Below, one piece after another: positions 33,252-42,511 of a stretch of 47,242 nt of DNA. The notes beneath the pieces were generated by a model that was not told where the DNA came from, did not search any database, and saw nothing but the letters and a program-made list of their open reading frames with translations. This DNA is from Thermoplasmata archaeon. GTDB lineage: Archaea > Thermoplasmatota > Thermoplasmata > Lutacidiplasmatales > UBA184. The DNA lies in assembly GCA_021828085.1 (NCBI GenBank), contig JAKATE010000001.1, positions 1-47,242 on the forward strand. The letters run 5' to 3'. The first letter of the stretch is position 1. Each line of letters opens with the position of its first letter. The position numbers and the translations under genes were made by a program.

Positions 33252-34739
33252 CTACACGTCGAGGTAGCGGTAGAACTCGTACGGATGGGGCCGAAGGTCC
33301 AGCTGGAGCTGCTCGTCTCGCTTGAGCTCCTCGTAGGTCTCGAGCAGCGACGCCGGAAAGACCGGCCGTAGGAACTCCCCGTCCGAGGCGAGCTCCTCCA
33401 ACGCCTCCCCGAGCGAGCCCGGCAGCTCCCGGATCCCCAGCTCGCGTCGCCGCGCCGGGCTGAGCCGGAAGATGTCCTCGTCGACCGGGTCCCCAGGGTC
33501 GAGCTTCCGCCGGAGACCGTCCAGCCCGGCGAGGGAGAGCGCCGCCTCGGCCAGGTAGGCGTTCGCGGCCGAGTCGGGGGTCCGGTACTCGAGGCGCTTC
33601 GCCCCGGGACGCCCCCGGTGGTAGCACGGGACGCGGACGTTGGCTGAGCGGTTCGCCCGGCTCCACGCGATGTAGACCGGCGCCTCGAAACCGGGGACGA
33701 GCCGGCGGTAGGAGTTGGTGGTGGGGTTGGTGATGGCGCAGAGGGCGCGGGCGTGCGCGAGCAGCCCCCCCGCATAGTAGCGGCCGGTCTGGGAGAGCTC
33801 CGCGTAGCGATCCTCCGGGTCGTAGAAGGCGTTCTCCCGCCCGTGCCAGAGCGATTGGTTCATGTGCAGGCCGAGGCCGTTGTCCCCGAAGACCGGCTTC
33901 GGCATGAAGGAGGCCACCTTGCCGTGCTGGCCGGCCACGTTGCGCACGGTGAAGCGGACGTCCTGGACGTGGTCGGCGGCCGGCACGAGCTCGTCGAAGC
34001 GGATGTTGATCTCCCCCTGCCCGGCGGTCGCCACCTCGTGGTGGTGGGCGTCGAGCCGGATGTGGAAGGAGTCGCTGAGGACGTTGCAGACCTCGGAACG
34101 GAGCCCTTCGAGCGCGTCGGCCGGCGCGCTCCGGTGGTAGCCCTCCTTGAAGCGGATGGCGCCGTGCCCGTCGTTCTCCTGCCAGGGGGCCTCGGCGCTC
34201 TCGAGGGCGTAGCCGGAGCCTCCCCACGCGTCGCGCACGGCGTCCGCCGAGGGGAGCAGGCGCACCCGGTCGAAGACGAAGAACTCCACCTCGGGCCCCC
34301 AGTAGGACCGGTCGAACCCGGCCTCGGCCAGGACGCCCTCCGCCCGTCGCGCGACCCCCCGGGGATCGTGGGCGTAGGCCTGGCCGGAGCTCCCCTCGAG
34401 GATGTCGCAGATGTAGCGCACGGTCCCCCCCAGCGGAGCCCCCCAGGGGATGCTCCCGAAGCTCCGGGGGTCCGGCCGGAGCAGCATGTCCGACTCGAAG
34501 ATCCGGCGGAAGCCCGGGACCGAGGAGCCATCGAGCTTGGGGATGCCCTCCTCGAAGCTCTCACGCTCGAGCGTGGAGGACGGGACGTGCAGATGGTTGA
34601 AGCCGCCCAGGAGGTCCGTGTAGAACAGCTCCACCCAGCGGGCCTGCGAGGACTTGAGCCGCTCGAGGGTCGCCTCGATCGGATCGGCCCTTTCCTCGAT
34701 CTCCACCGCCCCCGTTCCCTGGACCACCGCCCCGGCCAT
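33252..34739 (-). CDS. glnA: Glutamine synthetase, type I
   Basis: Makes glutamine from glutamate, ammonia and ATP. The metal and substrate motifs are present in order: GPEVEFFVFD, HHHEVATAGQGEINIRFD, HMNQSLW, the NPTTNSYRRLVPGFEAP loop and the RSANVRVP arginine site. The adenylylation-site loop of GSI-beta enzymes (NLYDLPP) is absent, so control by Tyr adenylylation is unlikely. 495 residues, slightly longer than usual because of an N-terminal ~18-residue extension. It is divergent from an Lrp-family gene whose intergenic palindromes suggest local control. Confidence 0.95.
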   Translation of the reverse strand: MAGAVVQGTGAVEIEERADPIEATLERLKSSQARWVELFYTDLLGGFNHLHVPSSTLERESFEEGIPKLDGSSVPGFRRIFESDMLLRPDPRSFGSIPWGAPLGGTVRYICDILEGSSGQAYAHDPRGVARRAEGVLAEAGFDRSYWGPEVEFFVFDRVRLLPSADAVRDAWGGSGYALESAEAPWQENDGHGAIRFKEGYHRSAPADALEGLRSEVCNVLSDSFHIRLDAHHHEVATAGQGEINIRFDELVPAADHVQDVRFTVRNVAGQHGKVASFMPKPVFGDNGLGLHMNQSLWHGRENAFYDPEDRYAELSQTGRYYAGGLLAHARALCAITNPTTNSYRRLVPGFEAPVYIAWSRANRSANVRVPCYHRGRPGAKRLEYRTPDSAANAYLAEAALSLAGLDGLRRKLDPGDPVDEDIFRLSPARRRELGIRELPGSLGEALEELASDGEFLRPVFPASLLETYEELKRDEQLQLDLRPHPYEFYRYLDV

Positions 34740-34806
34740 GTGCGCCCCGGCGCGGGAGGAGCTCCCCGGAGGATGAACCCATCGCCCCGGGAAATGGACG
34801 AAAAAC

Positions 34807-34860
34807 CACTCCAGTGGCGAAGGATTGAATACAGGTCCAGATTACCATCAAACCCTGGAC
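34807..34860. promoter_or_regulatory. glnA-lrp intergenic control region with inverted repeats
   Basis: Two perfect inverted repeats: CCACT-CC-AGTGG (34807-34818) and GTCCAG-N14-CTGGAC (34835-34860). A TATA-like TTGAATAC (34825-34832) lies between them, about 34 bases before lrp ATG 34863. Arms on both sides of the expected start of transcription fit a site for an Lrp-type dimer; which protein binds is inference. Confidence 0.5.
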
Positions 34861-34862
34861 AC

Positions 34863-35384
34863 ATGTCCGAGATCGACGGCGTGGATCGGGCGATCCTCGA
34901 GGAGCTCCTGGTCGACGCGCGGCGCAGCTGCCGGGAGATCGCCCGCCGGCGGGGGCTCTCCCCGACGACGGTGGCGAGCCGCCTCGAGAGGATGGAGGAG
35001 GCCGGGATCATCCGGGGCTACCTTCCCGACCTCGACGACGAGCGGCTGGGCTTCGACCTCCACGCGGTGATCGGCATCCGGATCGCCCACGGACGCCTCC
35101 GGGAGCTCGAGGAGAAGCTCGCCCGGGACCCCCACCCGTACGCCATCTATGACCTCACCGGCGAGTACGACGCGCTGGTCATCGCCCGGTTCCGCGACCG
35201 GCGGGACCTGGACCGCTTCGTCAAGCACGCCCTCCAGGACCCGCTGGTGGAGCGGACGAACACCCAGGTGGTGCTCAACCGCGTGAAGGAGGAGCGGCGG
35301 ATCCTGCTGCCGGCGCCCCCCGCCGAGCGCCCGAAGCGGACCGCGCGCCGGGAGAGGTCCGGCGAGGCGCGGCCCGGGGGCTAA
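34863..35384 (+). CDS. Lrp/AsnC-family transcriptional regulator
   Basis: 173 residues. The winged helix at 1-60 (DGVDRAILEELLVDARRSCREIARRRGLSPTTVASRLERMEEAGIIRGY is the standard opening) is followed by a RAM effector domain with DLTGEYDALVIARF. About 20 extra basic residues form the tail. Placed head-to-head with glnA, it is a likely regulator of nitrogen or amino-acid genes, including itself. The stop TAA shares the tetranucleotide CTAA with the trpS stop on the other strand. Confidence 0.94.
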   Translation: MSEIDGVDRAILEELLVDARRSCREIARRRGLSPTTVASRLERMEEAGIIRGYLPDLDDERLGFDLHAVIGIRIAHGRLRELEEKLARDPHPYAIYDLTGEYDALVIARFRDRRDLDRFVKHALQDPLVERTNTQVVLNRVKEERRILLPAPPAERPKRTARRERSGEARPGG

Positions 35385-36565
35385 CCGCCCCGTCCGGGGG
35401 GCGGTCCGTCCTCGATCCGGGAGTCGAGCCAGGCGTCGACCTCGCGGCGACGTTCCGCGTGCTCCCGGAGGAAGCGCTGCACGCGCGGGACCAGGCGGGA
35501 CTTGCACTCCCCGCAGAGCAACTCGCCGCTCCGGCAGGTCCGGGTGATCTCGGCGAACTCGGCCGGGTCCGGGGCGAAGCGGCTGCGCCAGAGCGCCCAG
35601 ACCGAGCAGACCTCCGGGTTCGCCCCCAGGCGGCGCTGCTCCTCGATGCTCGCGCGCCCGCCGGTGAAGGCGTGGGAGACCTTGCGCTCGACGTCGGCGG
35701 GGGGGTCGGAGAGGAAGATGGCGTTGTCCTGCCGGTCGGCCGACGAGCTCATCTTCTCCTCCCCGAGGAGCCCGGGGAGCATCCGGTTGTGGATGAGGGC
35801 CGGCTTCGGGTAGCCGAGCGGCTCGGCGACGTCGCGCGTGAGGCGGAAGTGCGGGTCCTGGTCGACGCCGCAGGGGATGAGGCAGGGGACCGGGCGCCCG
35901 GCCCGAACGGAGGGAAGGAAGGCCGGGGCCGACTGGACGGAGGTGAAGAAGATGCTGCCGATGTTCGTGTCGTTGCGGAAGCCGAAGACCGCCTTCGTGG
36001 TGGAGAAGGTCACGCGCTTCGCCACCTCCAGGGCGATGGGGTAGAGGCTCCGGATGGAGAGGGTGTCGAAGAGGACGTGGGTCCTCTTCGGGTCGAACCC
36101 CACGGCGAGGAGGTCGAGCAGGTTCTCCCGCCCGAGCCGGTAGGTGTCCTTCAGGCTGAGCTCCGAGCGGCCCGCCCTCCCGGAGAAGAGGAACTTCTCG
36201 TCGTCGGTGAGCTGGACCCAGAGCTCGACACCGAGCTTCCGCTGGAGGTAGGAGCAGAGCTCGAAGGGGATGAGATGGGCGAGGTGGATCTCCCCGGAAG
36301 GTCCCCGGCCGGTGTAGAGGACGAACGGCGTCCCCCGCTCATAGCCGTCCAGAAGGCGCGGGAGGTCGCGGTGGGAGAGGTAGATCCCGCGCTCGAGGAG
36401 GGGATGGAAGGGCTCGCCGAGCAGGCGACGGAGCCGGGAGAGGAGCTCGTCGTCGAGGGGGCTCGTGCCGAAGAGCTCCTGGAGCCTTCCGTAGTCGATC
36501 CTCCCCTCGACCGCCCAGGGGGTGACCTTGAAGGGTTCCTTCTCCGAGGGCGGGACCGGGGTCAT
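35381..36565 (-). CDS. trpS: Tryptophanyl-tRNA synthetase
   Basis: Class Ic synthetase, 394 residues, of the archaeal/eukaryotic length. The HIGH-like motif is GEIHLAHLIPF within YTGRGPSGEIHLAH, and the KMSKS loop is EEKMSSSADR. PCGVDQDPHFRLTRDVA and the N-terminal FKVTPWAVEGRIDY are typical. ATG 36565 begins the conserved part. An upstream GTG (36679) would add a 38-residue Arg-rich leader and lies near where a minus-strand transcript from the 36697-36717 element would start, so the N-terminus is uncertain. Confidence 0.94.
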   Translation of the reverse strand: MTPVPPSEKEPFKVTPWAVEGRIDYGRLQELFGTSPLDDELLSRLRRLLGEPFHPLLERGIYLSHRDLPRLLDGYERGTPFVLYTGRGPSGEIHLAHLIPFELCSYLQRKLGVELWVQLTDDEKFLFSGRAGRSELSLKDTYRLGRENLLDLLAVGFDPKRTHVLFDTLSIRSLYPIALEVAKRVTFSTTKAVFGFRNDTNIGSIFFTSVQSAPAFLPSVRAGRPVPCLIPCGVDQDPHFRLTRDVAEPLGYPKPALIHNRMLPGLLGEEKMSSSADRQDNAIFLSDPPADVERKVSHAFTGGRASIEEQRRLGANPEVCSVWALWRSRFAPDPAEFAEITRTCRSGELLCGECKSRLVPRVQRFLREHAERRREVDAWLDSRIEDGPPPGRGG

Positions 36566-36696
36566 CGGGGACTGCGGCCCCCCGGTCGCCGCATCGCGGG
36601 AGGGGAGGCGGCGAGCGGACCCGGGAGGGAGGAAAAGCGTTGCCGTGCGCCCTCGCGCGCGCCCCGGGCCCGCGCGCACCCCCGGGAGAACCTCGT

Positions 36697-36717
36697 TCTA
36701 TAAGAAATCTTATGAAC
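36697..36717. promoter_or_regulatory. Palindromic, possibly bidirectional promoter for the secretion operon and trpS
   Basis: Contains the perfect inverted repeat ATAAGA-AA-TCTTAT with TATA-like sequences on both strands (plus CTATAAG and CTTATG; minus CATAAGAT and CTTATAG). Plus-strand transcription would start near 36728-36738, just before ATG 36749. Minus-strand transcription would start near 36676-36684 toward trpS. The symmetry also suits an operator. Confidence 0.55.
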
Positions 36718-36748
36718 CCCCTCCCCGCTCGCTCCGCTGGAGCCGCCG

Positions 36749-39700
36749 ATGAGGAACCGATGGCTGCGTTGGATCGCCCTGGCCGTGCCGCTCTTGCTGC
36801 TTCCCACCACCCTCCTGCCCCTCGCCTCCCTGGGGCTCGGGACCGCCCTTCCCGGCGCCGGGACGGACCCGGCCGAGCTCGTGCGCGCAGGCACCGACGC
36901 GCCACTCAGCGCGCAGACGGACGTGAACGTGAGCATCGCGCCCCCGTCCTCCGATCTCGAGGCTGGCGCTTCCCTCGCGCTCCAGGCCGAGGTCACGCGC
37001 GTCGACCCCGCGTACAACATCACCATCGAGAGCTACCATTGGAGCCTCAGCAACGCTTCCGGAGGAGCGAGCCTCTCGCCGGCCTACGAGGCCCGCACCA
37101 CACTCTCGACCCTCTCCACGACGCCCGCCTCCAGGCTCCAGGTCGAGCTCACCGTCACCGGCTGGATCGATGACCTCTACTTCACCCCCTTCTCCGACGG
37201 GGCGACGGCCGTCTTCGCCGTCCTGGCCCCGCTGAGCCTCGGGCCGCTCAACGCGACCCCGGATCCCGCCACGCCGCAGGAGGAGGTCCACCTCTCGGTC
37301 CCGATCTCCGGCGGCGCCGCCCCCTACCAGCTCCAATGGTCCTTCGGAGACGGGACCCGGGCGGAGACCACGGCCTCCGGGGCCGGGACGGCGGAGATCT
37401 CGCACCTCTTCGCGGCCGGCACCTTCCTCCCCTCGGTCACGATCACCGACGGGGACGGGCAGAACTCCACGACCAGTTCCTCGAGCTCCGTCGTCGTGGG
37501 GGAGGCGCTCCGGGCGAGCGTCGCCGGGCCGCCCGGAGGGGACGTGGGCGCCCCCCAGGTCTTCCACGCCTCGGTGGCGGGGGGGACCCCGCCGTACTCG
37601 TACCTCTGGACCGACTCGGAGGGCGCCAGCACACCGGGGAACTCGAGCTTCTCCATCGTCCCCGCGCAACCCGGGGTCCTGGGCGTCTCCCTCGAGGTCA
37701 CCGACTCGGCCGGGAACCAGTTCCTGGCCCCCACCTTCGATGTCCAGGTCCGCCCGAGCCCGACCCTTACGCTCCGTTCGTCCCTCCCGGCCGTGGATCT
37801 CGGGGAGGCGCTGCCGGAGCTGATCTCGATCCAGGGGGGAACACCCCCGTACTCTGTCAGCTGGCAGCCCAGCTCGCAGGCGCCAGAGCTGACAGGGACC
37901 TTCGCCGCCCCGGGGAACTACTCCGAGCCGTTCACCCCTTCCAGCCCGGGAGAGGTGACCGCGGTCGCCAACGGGGAGGACGCGGCCGGAGAGGCGTTCG
38001 GGAGCGTCTCGATCGTCGGCCGGGTGTTGCCGGACCCCACCGCCAGCGTGACCGGACCCGCCGGCCCCCTCGTCTCCGGGGAACCCTTCACCCTCGATGC
38101 CCTCCTTTCCGGCGGCGTCGCCCCGTACAGCTGGAGCTGGCAGTTCACCCGGCCGGTCTCCGCGCTGAGCCCGACGGAGGGGTCCTCCACCGCCGCGGGC
38201 CTGGTCTCCTTCCAGGGGGAGAGCCTGGGAACCGGGACCCTCGAGGCGCTCTTCGAGGCCACGGACGCCCAGGGATTCAACTTCTCGGCCACGCTCGGGC
38301 TCAGCGAGGTCCCGCCGCTCTCCGCGAGCTTCCTCCTGCCCCTTCCTCCGGCCGAGCAGGGGGTCCCGCTCCCGCTCTCGCTGGAAGTGACCGGAGGAAC
38401 GCCCCCTTACACGGCGGAGCTCGTGGGCTCGGACGGCTCGAGCGTCTCCGCCTCCCTGCCGGGCCCTGGCTTCTTCCCCCTCCTCTGGACCCCGCGAGGG
38501 GCCGGCCCGGTGGAGCTCCGGACGACCGTCGAGGACACGGCCGGCCGGACGGCCTACGCCAACGCTTCCCTCGTGGTCGCCTCCCCACCCACCCTTTCCC
38601 TCACGCTCCCCCGCGATCCCACGGATGTGGGTCCCTACCCGCTCACCGTCGTGGTCTCGGGCGGCGCCCCTCCCTTCTCCGGCTTCCTCAACGCCTCCTC
38701 CGGCCCGAGCCTCCCGATCTCGGGGTCCGGCCCCTCCTTCCCGCTGGATCTCCTCTGGAGCGCTCCCGGGGAGGTCTACCTCCGTGTCGAACTCACCGAC
38801 GCGCTGGGGGGACGGGCCTACGCGCAGCAGAGCCTCGCGGTCTACCCCCGCCCGACGCCCGCGCTGGTGCTCTCGAGCGACCGGCTGGACGTGGGGGAGC
38901 CCTTCGAGGCCTCGCTCTCGGTGTCCGGGGGCACGGGGAGCTGGCTGAGCTCCCAGGTGAGCTTCGGGGACGGCACTGGGAGCCAGAGCGCCCCCGCCGA
39001 GCACAGCTACTCCGCTCCTGGGAGCTATCTCGTCACGGGTACGGTGGAGGACAGTGCCGGGGCGTGGGCGAACGCGACCCCCGAGACGGTAGAGGTCAAC
39101 GCGGACCCCACCGTCGCTACCGGGCTCCGGCAGCCGGGAGTCGACGCCGGCCTCGCGGCGAGCTTCTCGAGCCAGGTCTCCTTCGGCACGCCCCCGTACA
39201 GCTATCAATGGGGCTTCGGGGATGGCTCCGGGAGCAGCGAGGCCAACCCCACCCACATCTTCAGCTCGCCCGGGCTCTACGAGGTCAGCCTCACCGTCAC
39301 CGACTCGGCCGGGGTGACGGTGGCCGCCCCGACGCTCAACGTCTCGGTGGAGTCACCCCCCCAGCTCTGGATCGGGGCGAACGCCACCTACGAGGAGGTG
39401 GGACAACCGCTCACCCTCTCGGCCCAGCTCATCGGGGGTGCGCTCCCGGAGAGCGTCCTCTGGTCCCTTCCCGGGGGCCGCTCGGCGGGCGGAACCCAGG
39501 TCGGCTGGATCCCCGCCTCCCCCGGCGAGGTCGAAGTGCGCGCCTCCCTGAAGGACGCGGCGGGCGACTACGCCTTCGCCGAGCTCAATCTCACCGTGGC
39601 CCCGGCCCTTTCGCTCGGTCCCGTCCTTCTCCCCTCGCCGGTCCTCGAGTCCGGCCGGAGCTGGGCGCTCCTCGCCAACGTCGCCGGAGGCGCCGGGGGC

Positions 39701-42097
39701 CTCACGTACCTCTGGAACGTGGGGGGCCAGCAGTTCCAGGGGCTCGGTCTCTCGAGCCTCTCCTACGTCCCCGGGACGCCCGGGGAGACCAACGGCTCCC
39801 TCAGCGTCACCGATGAGCTCGGCGCCCGGGTCAGCGCCGCGTTCACCTTCCGGGTCGTCGGGCCCCCGAGCCTGACGCTGAGCTCCCCCCAGGCCCGGCT
39901 CGACGCCGGTGAGGAGGCCACGGTCGTCGCCACGGTCCAGGGGGGCTTCGGGAACCTGAGCTACCGCTGGTCCCTGCCCCCCGGGGCCTCCGGGCTCGGG
40001 AGCGGGGCGGAGGCCTCGCTGACCTTCCCGGCGGCCGGGGACTATCCGGTCGGCGTCACCGTCCTGGACGCGCTGGGGGGACAGGCGAGCGCGCTCCTGG
40101 TCCTCTCCGTCTCCTCCGCGCTGACCGTCTCGCTCCCCGCGGGTGCGCCCGCAGATACCGGCCTCGCGATTCCGATCGTCCCCTCCATCGGAGGGGGGAC
40201 GGGGCCCTTCCAGCTCGACTGGACCCTGCCACCAGGAGCCACGCAGGCCAGCAACGACACCTTCACGTTCGCCACACCGGGGACCTTCTCGGTGGAGGTG
40301 GAGGTCCACGATGCCACGGGGGCCACGGCCTCGGCCCGGGAGAACCTCAGTGTGATGCCGGCTCCCTCGGTCAGCTTCCCGGTCCTCCCGCTCAAGGCCG
40401 CCGCCGGCGTCCCCACCCCTTTCGAGGCCCTGCTGGAGGGAGGCACGTCCCCCTGGAACGCCGACTTCGAGGTGAGCGGGACGGAGAGCTTTCCGGGGGT
40501 GTTCGCCAACGTCACCTTCCCCGATCCAGGGACCTATCCGATGCTCTTCGTGGCCACGGACCTGGCCGGGGCCCGCCTGGTGCGCTCCTGGAACGTCAGC
40601 GTCCTCGCCGACCCGCTGGAACTGGCTGGGAACGTGAGCGAGCCCGCCGGGATCGTCCCGTTCGCTCCAGTGGTCCAGGGCGTGTGGAGCGGCGGGGTGG
40701 GGCCTTTCGAGGGAAGGATCGAGTGGAACGGCACCTTCCTCTCCGGCTGGGAACCGCTCGGGACCACCGGTCCTTGGAACGTCTCCGTTCCCCTCTCGTC
40801 CCCGGGCCCGGTCCGGATCGCCCTCTGGGTCGAGGATTCCCTCGGAGCCGTCGCCGAGCGCTCGTTCCAGCTCGAAGGGCTCGCCTCCCCTCCCGACCCG
40901 GAACTCTCCGCCCCGACGGGCGAGGCCGGCCTCCCGGTCACGGTGAGCGCCGAGTGGCCGAGCCCCTGGATCGCTCCCGGGGAGCGGGTATCCGAGCGCT
41001 GGTGGGGACCCGGCCTCGCCCCCTCCTCGGGGCCTTCGGCCACCTTCCTCGAGAACGCCAGCGGGGTGTACTCTCTCTCGTTCTCCGTCGTCCTCCTGGA
41101 CGAAAGCGGCGCCGCCCTGGAGAACCTCACCTTCCGGGCCCTCCTCCGCGTCGAGCCCGGGCCCCCCGTGGCGCTCGTGCCGGCCGGGGACCCCTCGGCA
41201 GGGTACGCCGGGGAGAACCTCTCGCTCCTCTTCGCCAGTGTCGACTCCTGGGGGAACGTGAACACCTCCGCGGGGGGGAACGTGACCCTCACCCCCTCAG
41301 GGGCCGGTTCCGTCGGGGTAGGGGACCTCTCCGGTGGCTACGTCCGCTTCCCGGTGAGCTCCACCTCCGCGGGGAACGTGAGCTACGCGGTCTCCGCCCC
41401 CGGCCTCCAGGGCACGAGCGTTGCGATCCTCTGGACGGCCGACGCGATGAGGGGGACGATCCGTGTCCTCTCGTGGAGCCGGGAAGGCTCCTCGCTCTGG
41501 CTCAACCTGAGCGTCGTCGACGTCTTCGGGAACCCGCTCTCCGGCTACCCCGTCGAGGCGAGCGCACCGGGGCTCCCGACCGTGGGCGGGACCGCCGAGG
41601 GCGGGACGCTCTCGCTCCTCCTCCCCGGGGCGGCCTCCGTGGGGGAGGTGACCCTCACCGGGCAGCACGGGGCCTCGACCACCCTGGAGCTACCGGGTCC
41701 GGCGACCCCCGAGGGGGGCTGGGTGGAGAACGCGCTCCTCGCCCTCTTCCTCGGGGGGGTCCTCGGCGCCGCGCTCTTCTTCCGGGTGCGCTCCTGGCGG
41801 CGCCGTCGCCGCCCCCCGGAGGACCGGACTCCTGACCCGCTCCTCGAGGCCGTCGAGGAGTCGCCCGGTGAGGAGGTCGGGGCCCTGGGGGAGATCGCCC
41901 GTCTCCGCGGCTGGAGCGGGAACGATGTGGAGGGAGGGCTCTCCGCCCTTGAGCGCGCCGGCCAGGTCCACCGCGAGCCCGACGGGGCCGGGGGTACGCG
42001 CTACTACCCGGGACCGGCGCCGACCCCTGGAGAGCCGGCCACGACCGATCCCCCGGCCCCCGGGGAGGAAGCCCGGACGGAGGCGGAGCATGCGTGA
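36749..42097 (+). CDS. Giant PKD-repeat surface protein with C-terminal TM helix and winged-helix-like cytoplasmic tail
   Basis: 1782 residues. Signal peptide at ~1-36 (basic MRNRWLRW then a Leu-rich core). About 14 immunoglobulin-like PKD/SWM repeats of 85-130 residues follow, marked by GGTPPYSYLW- or SFGDG-type signatures. Then come a more divergent beta-rich region (from ~1390) and one TM helix (~1662-1680) with a strongly basic stop-transfer RSWRRRRR. The last ~100 residues are cytoplasmic; EEVGALGEIARLRGWSGNDV then GLSALERAGQVHREPDG with a YY wing resembles a winged helix. It is likely an adhesin, stalk or sensor anchored in the membrane. It heads the operon of transfer-like genes and overlaps the next gene by eight bases. 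Confidence 0.85.
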   Translation: MRNRWLRWIALAVPLLLLPTTLLPLASLGLGTALPGAGTDPAELVRAGTDAPLSAQTDVNVSIAPPSSDLEAGASLALQAEVTRVDPAYNITIESYHWSLSNASGGASLSPAYEARTTLSTLSTTPASRLQVELTVTGWIDDLYFTPFSDGATAVFAVLAPLSLGPLNATPDPATPQEEVHLSVPISGGAAPYQLQWSFGDGTRAETTASGAGTAEISHLFAAGTFLPSVTITDGDGQNSTTSSSSSVVVGEALRASVAGPPGGDVGAPQVFHASVAGGTPPYSYLWTDSEGASTPGNSSFSIVPAQPGVLGVSLEVTDSAGNQFLAPTFDVQVRPSPTLTLRSSLPAVDLGEALPELISIQGGTPPYSVSWQPSSQAPELTGTFAAPGNYSEPFTPSSPGEVTAVANGEDAAGEAFGSVSIVGRVLPDPTASVTGPAGPLVSGEPFTLDALLSGGVAPYSWSWQFTRPVSALSPTEGSSTAAGLVSFQGESLGTGTLEALFEATDAQGFNFSATLGLSEVPPLSASFLLPLPPAEQGVPLPLSLEVTGGTPPYTAELVGSDGSSVSASLPGPGFFPLLWTPRGAGPVELRTTVEDTAGRTAYANASLVVASPPTLSLTLPRDPTDVGPYPLTVVVSGGAPPFSGFLNASSGPSLPISGSGPSFPLDLLWSAPGEVYLRVELTDALGGRAYAQQSLAVYPRPTPALVLSSDRLDVGEPFEASLSVSGGTGSWLSSQVSFGDGTGSQSAPAEHSYSAPGSYLVTGTVEDSAGAWANATPETVEVNADPTVATGLRQPGVDAGLAASFSSQVSFGTPPYSYQWGFGDGSGSSEANPTHIFSSPGLYEVSLTVTDSAGVTVAAPTLNVSVESPPQLWIGANATYEEVGQPLTLSAQLIGGALPESVLWSLPGGRSAGGTQVGWIPASPGEVEVRASLKDAAGDYAFAELNLTVAPALSLGPVLLPSPVLESGRSWALLANVAGGAGGLTYLWNVGGQQFQGLGLSSLSYVPGTPGETNGSLSVTDELGARVSAAFTFRVVGPPSLTLSSPQARLDAGEEATVVATVQGGFGNLSYRWSLPPGASGLGSGAEASLTFPAAGDYPVGVTVLDALGGQASALLVLSVSSALTVSLPAGAPADTGLAIPIVPSIGGGTGPFQLDWTLPPGATQASNDTFTFATPGTFSVEVEVHDATGATASARENLSVMPAPSVSFPVLPLKAAAGVPTPFEALLEGGTSPWNADFEVSGTESFPGVFANVTFPDPGTYPMLFVATDLAGARLVRSWNVSVLADPLELAGNVSEPAGIVPFAPVVQGVWSGGVGPFEGRIEWNGTFLSGWEPLGTTGPWNVSVPLSSPGPVRIALWVEDSLGAVAERSFQLEGLASPPDPELSAPTGEAGLPVTVSAEWPSPWIAPGERVSERWWGPGLAPSSGPSATFLENASGVYSLSFSVVLLDESGAALENLTFRALLRVEPGPPVALVPAGDPSAGYAGENLSLLFASVDSWGNVNTSAGGNVTLTPSGAGSVGVGDLSGGYVRFPVSSTSAGNVSYAVSAPGLQGTSVAILWTADAMRGTIRVLSWSREGSSLWLNLSVVDVFGNPLSGYPVEASAPGLPTVGGTAEGGTLSLLLPGAASVGEVTLTGQHGASTTLELPGPATPEGGWVENALLALFLGGVLGAALFFRVRSWRRRRRPPEDRTPDPLLEAVEESPGEEVGALGEIARLRGWSGNDVEGGLSALERAGQVHREPDGAGGTRYYPGPAPTPGEPATTDPPAPGEEARTEAEHA

Positions 42098-42500
42098 GCA
42101 GGCCCCGGTCTCCCGGGTCGCACTCGCCACCCTCCTCATCGCCGGTCTGTTCCTCGCGGGCCTCTCGATCGGGGGCGCGCCCCGGGAGACCCCTCCCGCG
42201 CGCCCCTCCGCGGGCGGGCTCGCTGCCGTGCATCCGGAGCTCGTCCACCCGTCGGACAACGCCACGGGCAACCTCACCGCCGCGCTCAACCGGGTCCTCT
42301 TCCTCACCGGGCTCGTCTCCGGCGCGGTGGTGACCCTCGTCTGGGTCCGCGTGGCGCTGAGCTGGTTCTCGCACGACCCGACGCGCAAGGTGCAGGCGAA
42401 GGAGCGCGCGCGCGACGCGCTGCTCGGCAGCCTGGTCCTCCTCGCGGCCGTCACGGGACTCGCCTGGGGGCTCGCCCACTGGGTCCTCACGGGGGTCTGA
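42090..42500 (+). CDS. Small two-TM protein, VirB2/CedA1-like pilin candidate
   Basis: 136 residues. N-terminal signal-like segment (8-30), a polar stretch with two N-glycosylation-type sequons (NAT, NLT), then two TM helices (~69-92 and ~110-132) joined by a short, highly charged loop (HDPTRKVQAKERARD). This hairpin plan is that of VirB2/TrbC conjugative pilins and the archaeal CedA1. The match is architectural, not a recognised sequence family. GGAGG lies ten bases upstream of ATG 42090. It sits directly before the VirB6-like gene, where such proteins are usually found. Confidence 0.55.
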   Translation: MREQAPVSRVALATLLIAGLFLAGLSIGGAPRETPPARPSAGGLAAVHPELVHPSDNATGNLTAALNRVLFLTGLVSGAVVTLVWVRVALSWFSHDPTRKVQAKERARDALLGSLVLLAAVTGLAWGLAHWVLTGV

Positions 42501-42511
42501 GCGGGGAGCTC

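Noticed and set aside
36710..39256. Minus-strand open frame of 848 codons opposite the PKD protein
   Set aside because: Low-complexity Arg/Glu/Gly composition and no domain; the plus strand encodes a signal peptide and regular PKD repeats.
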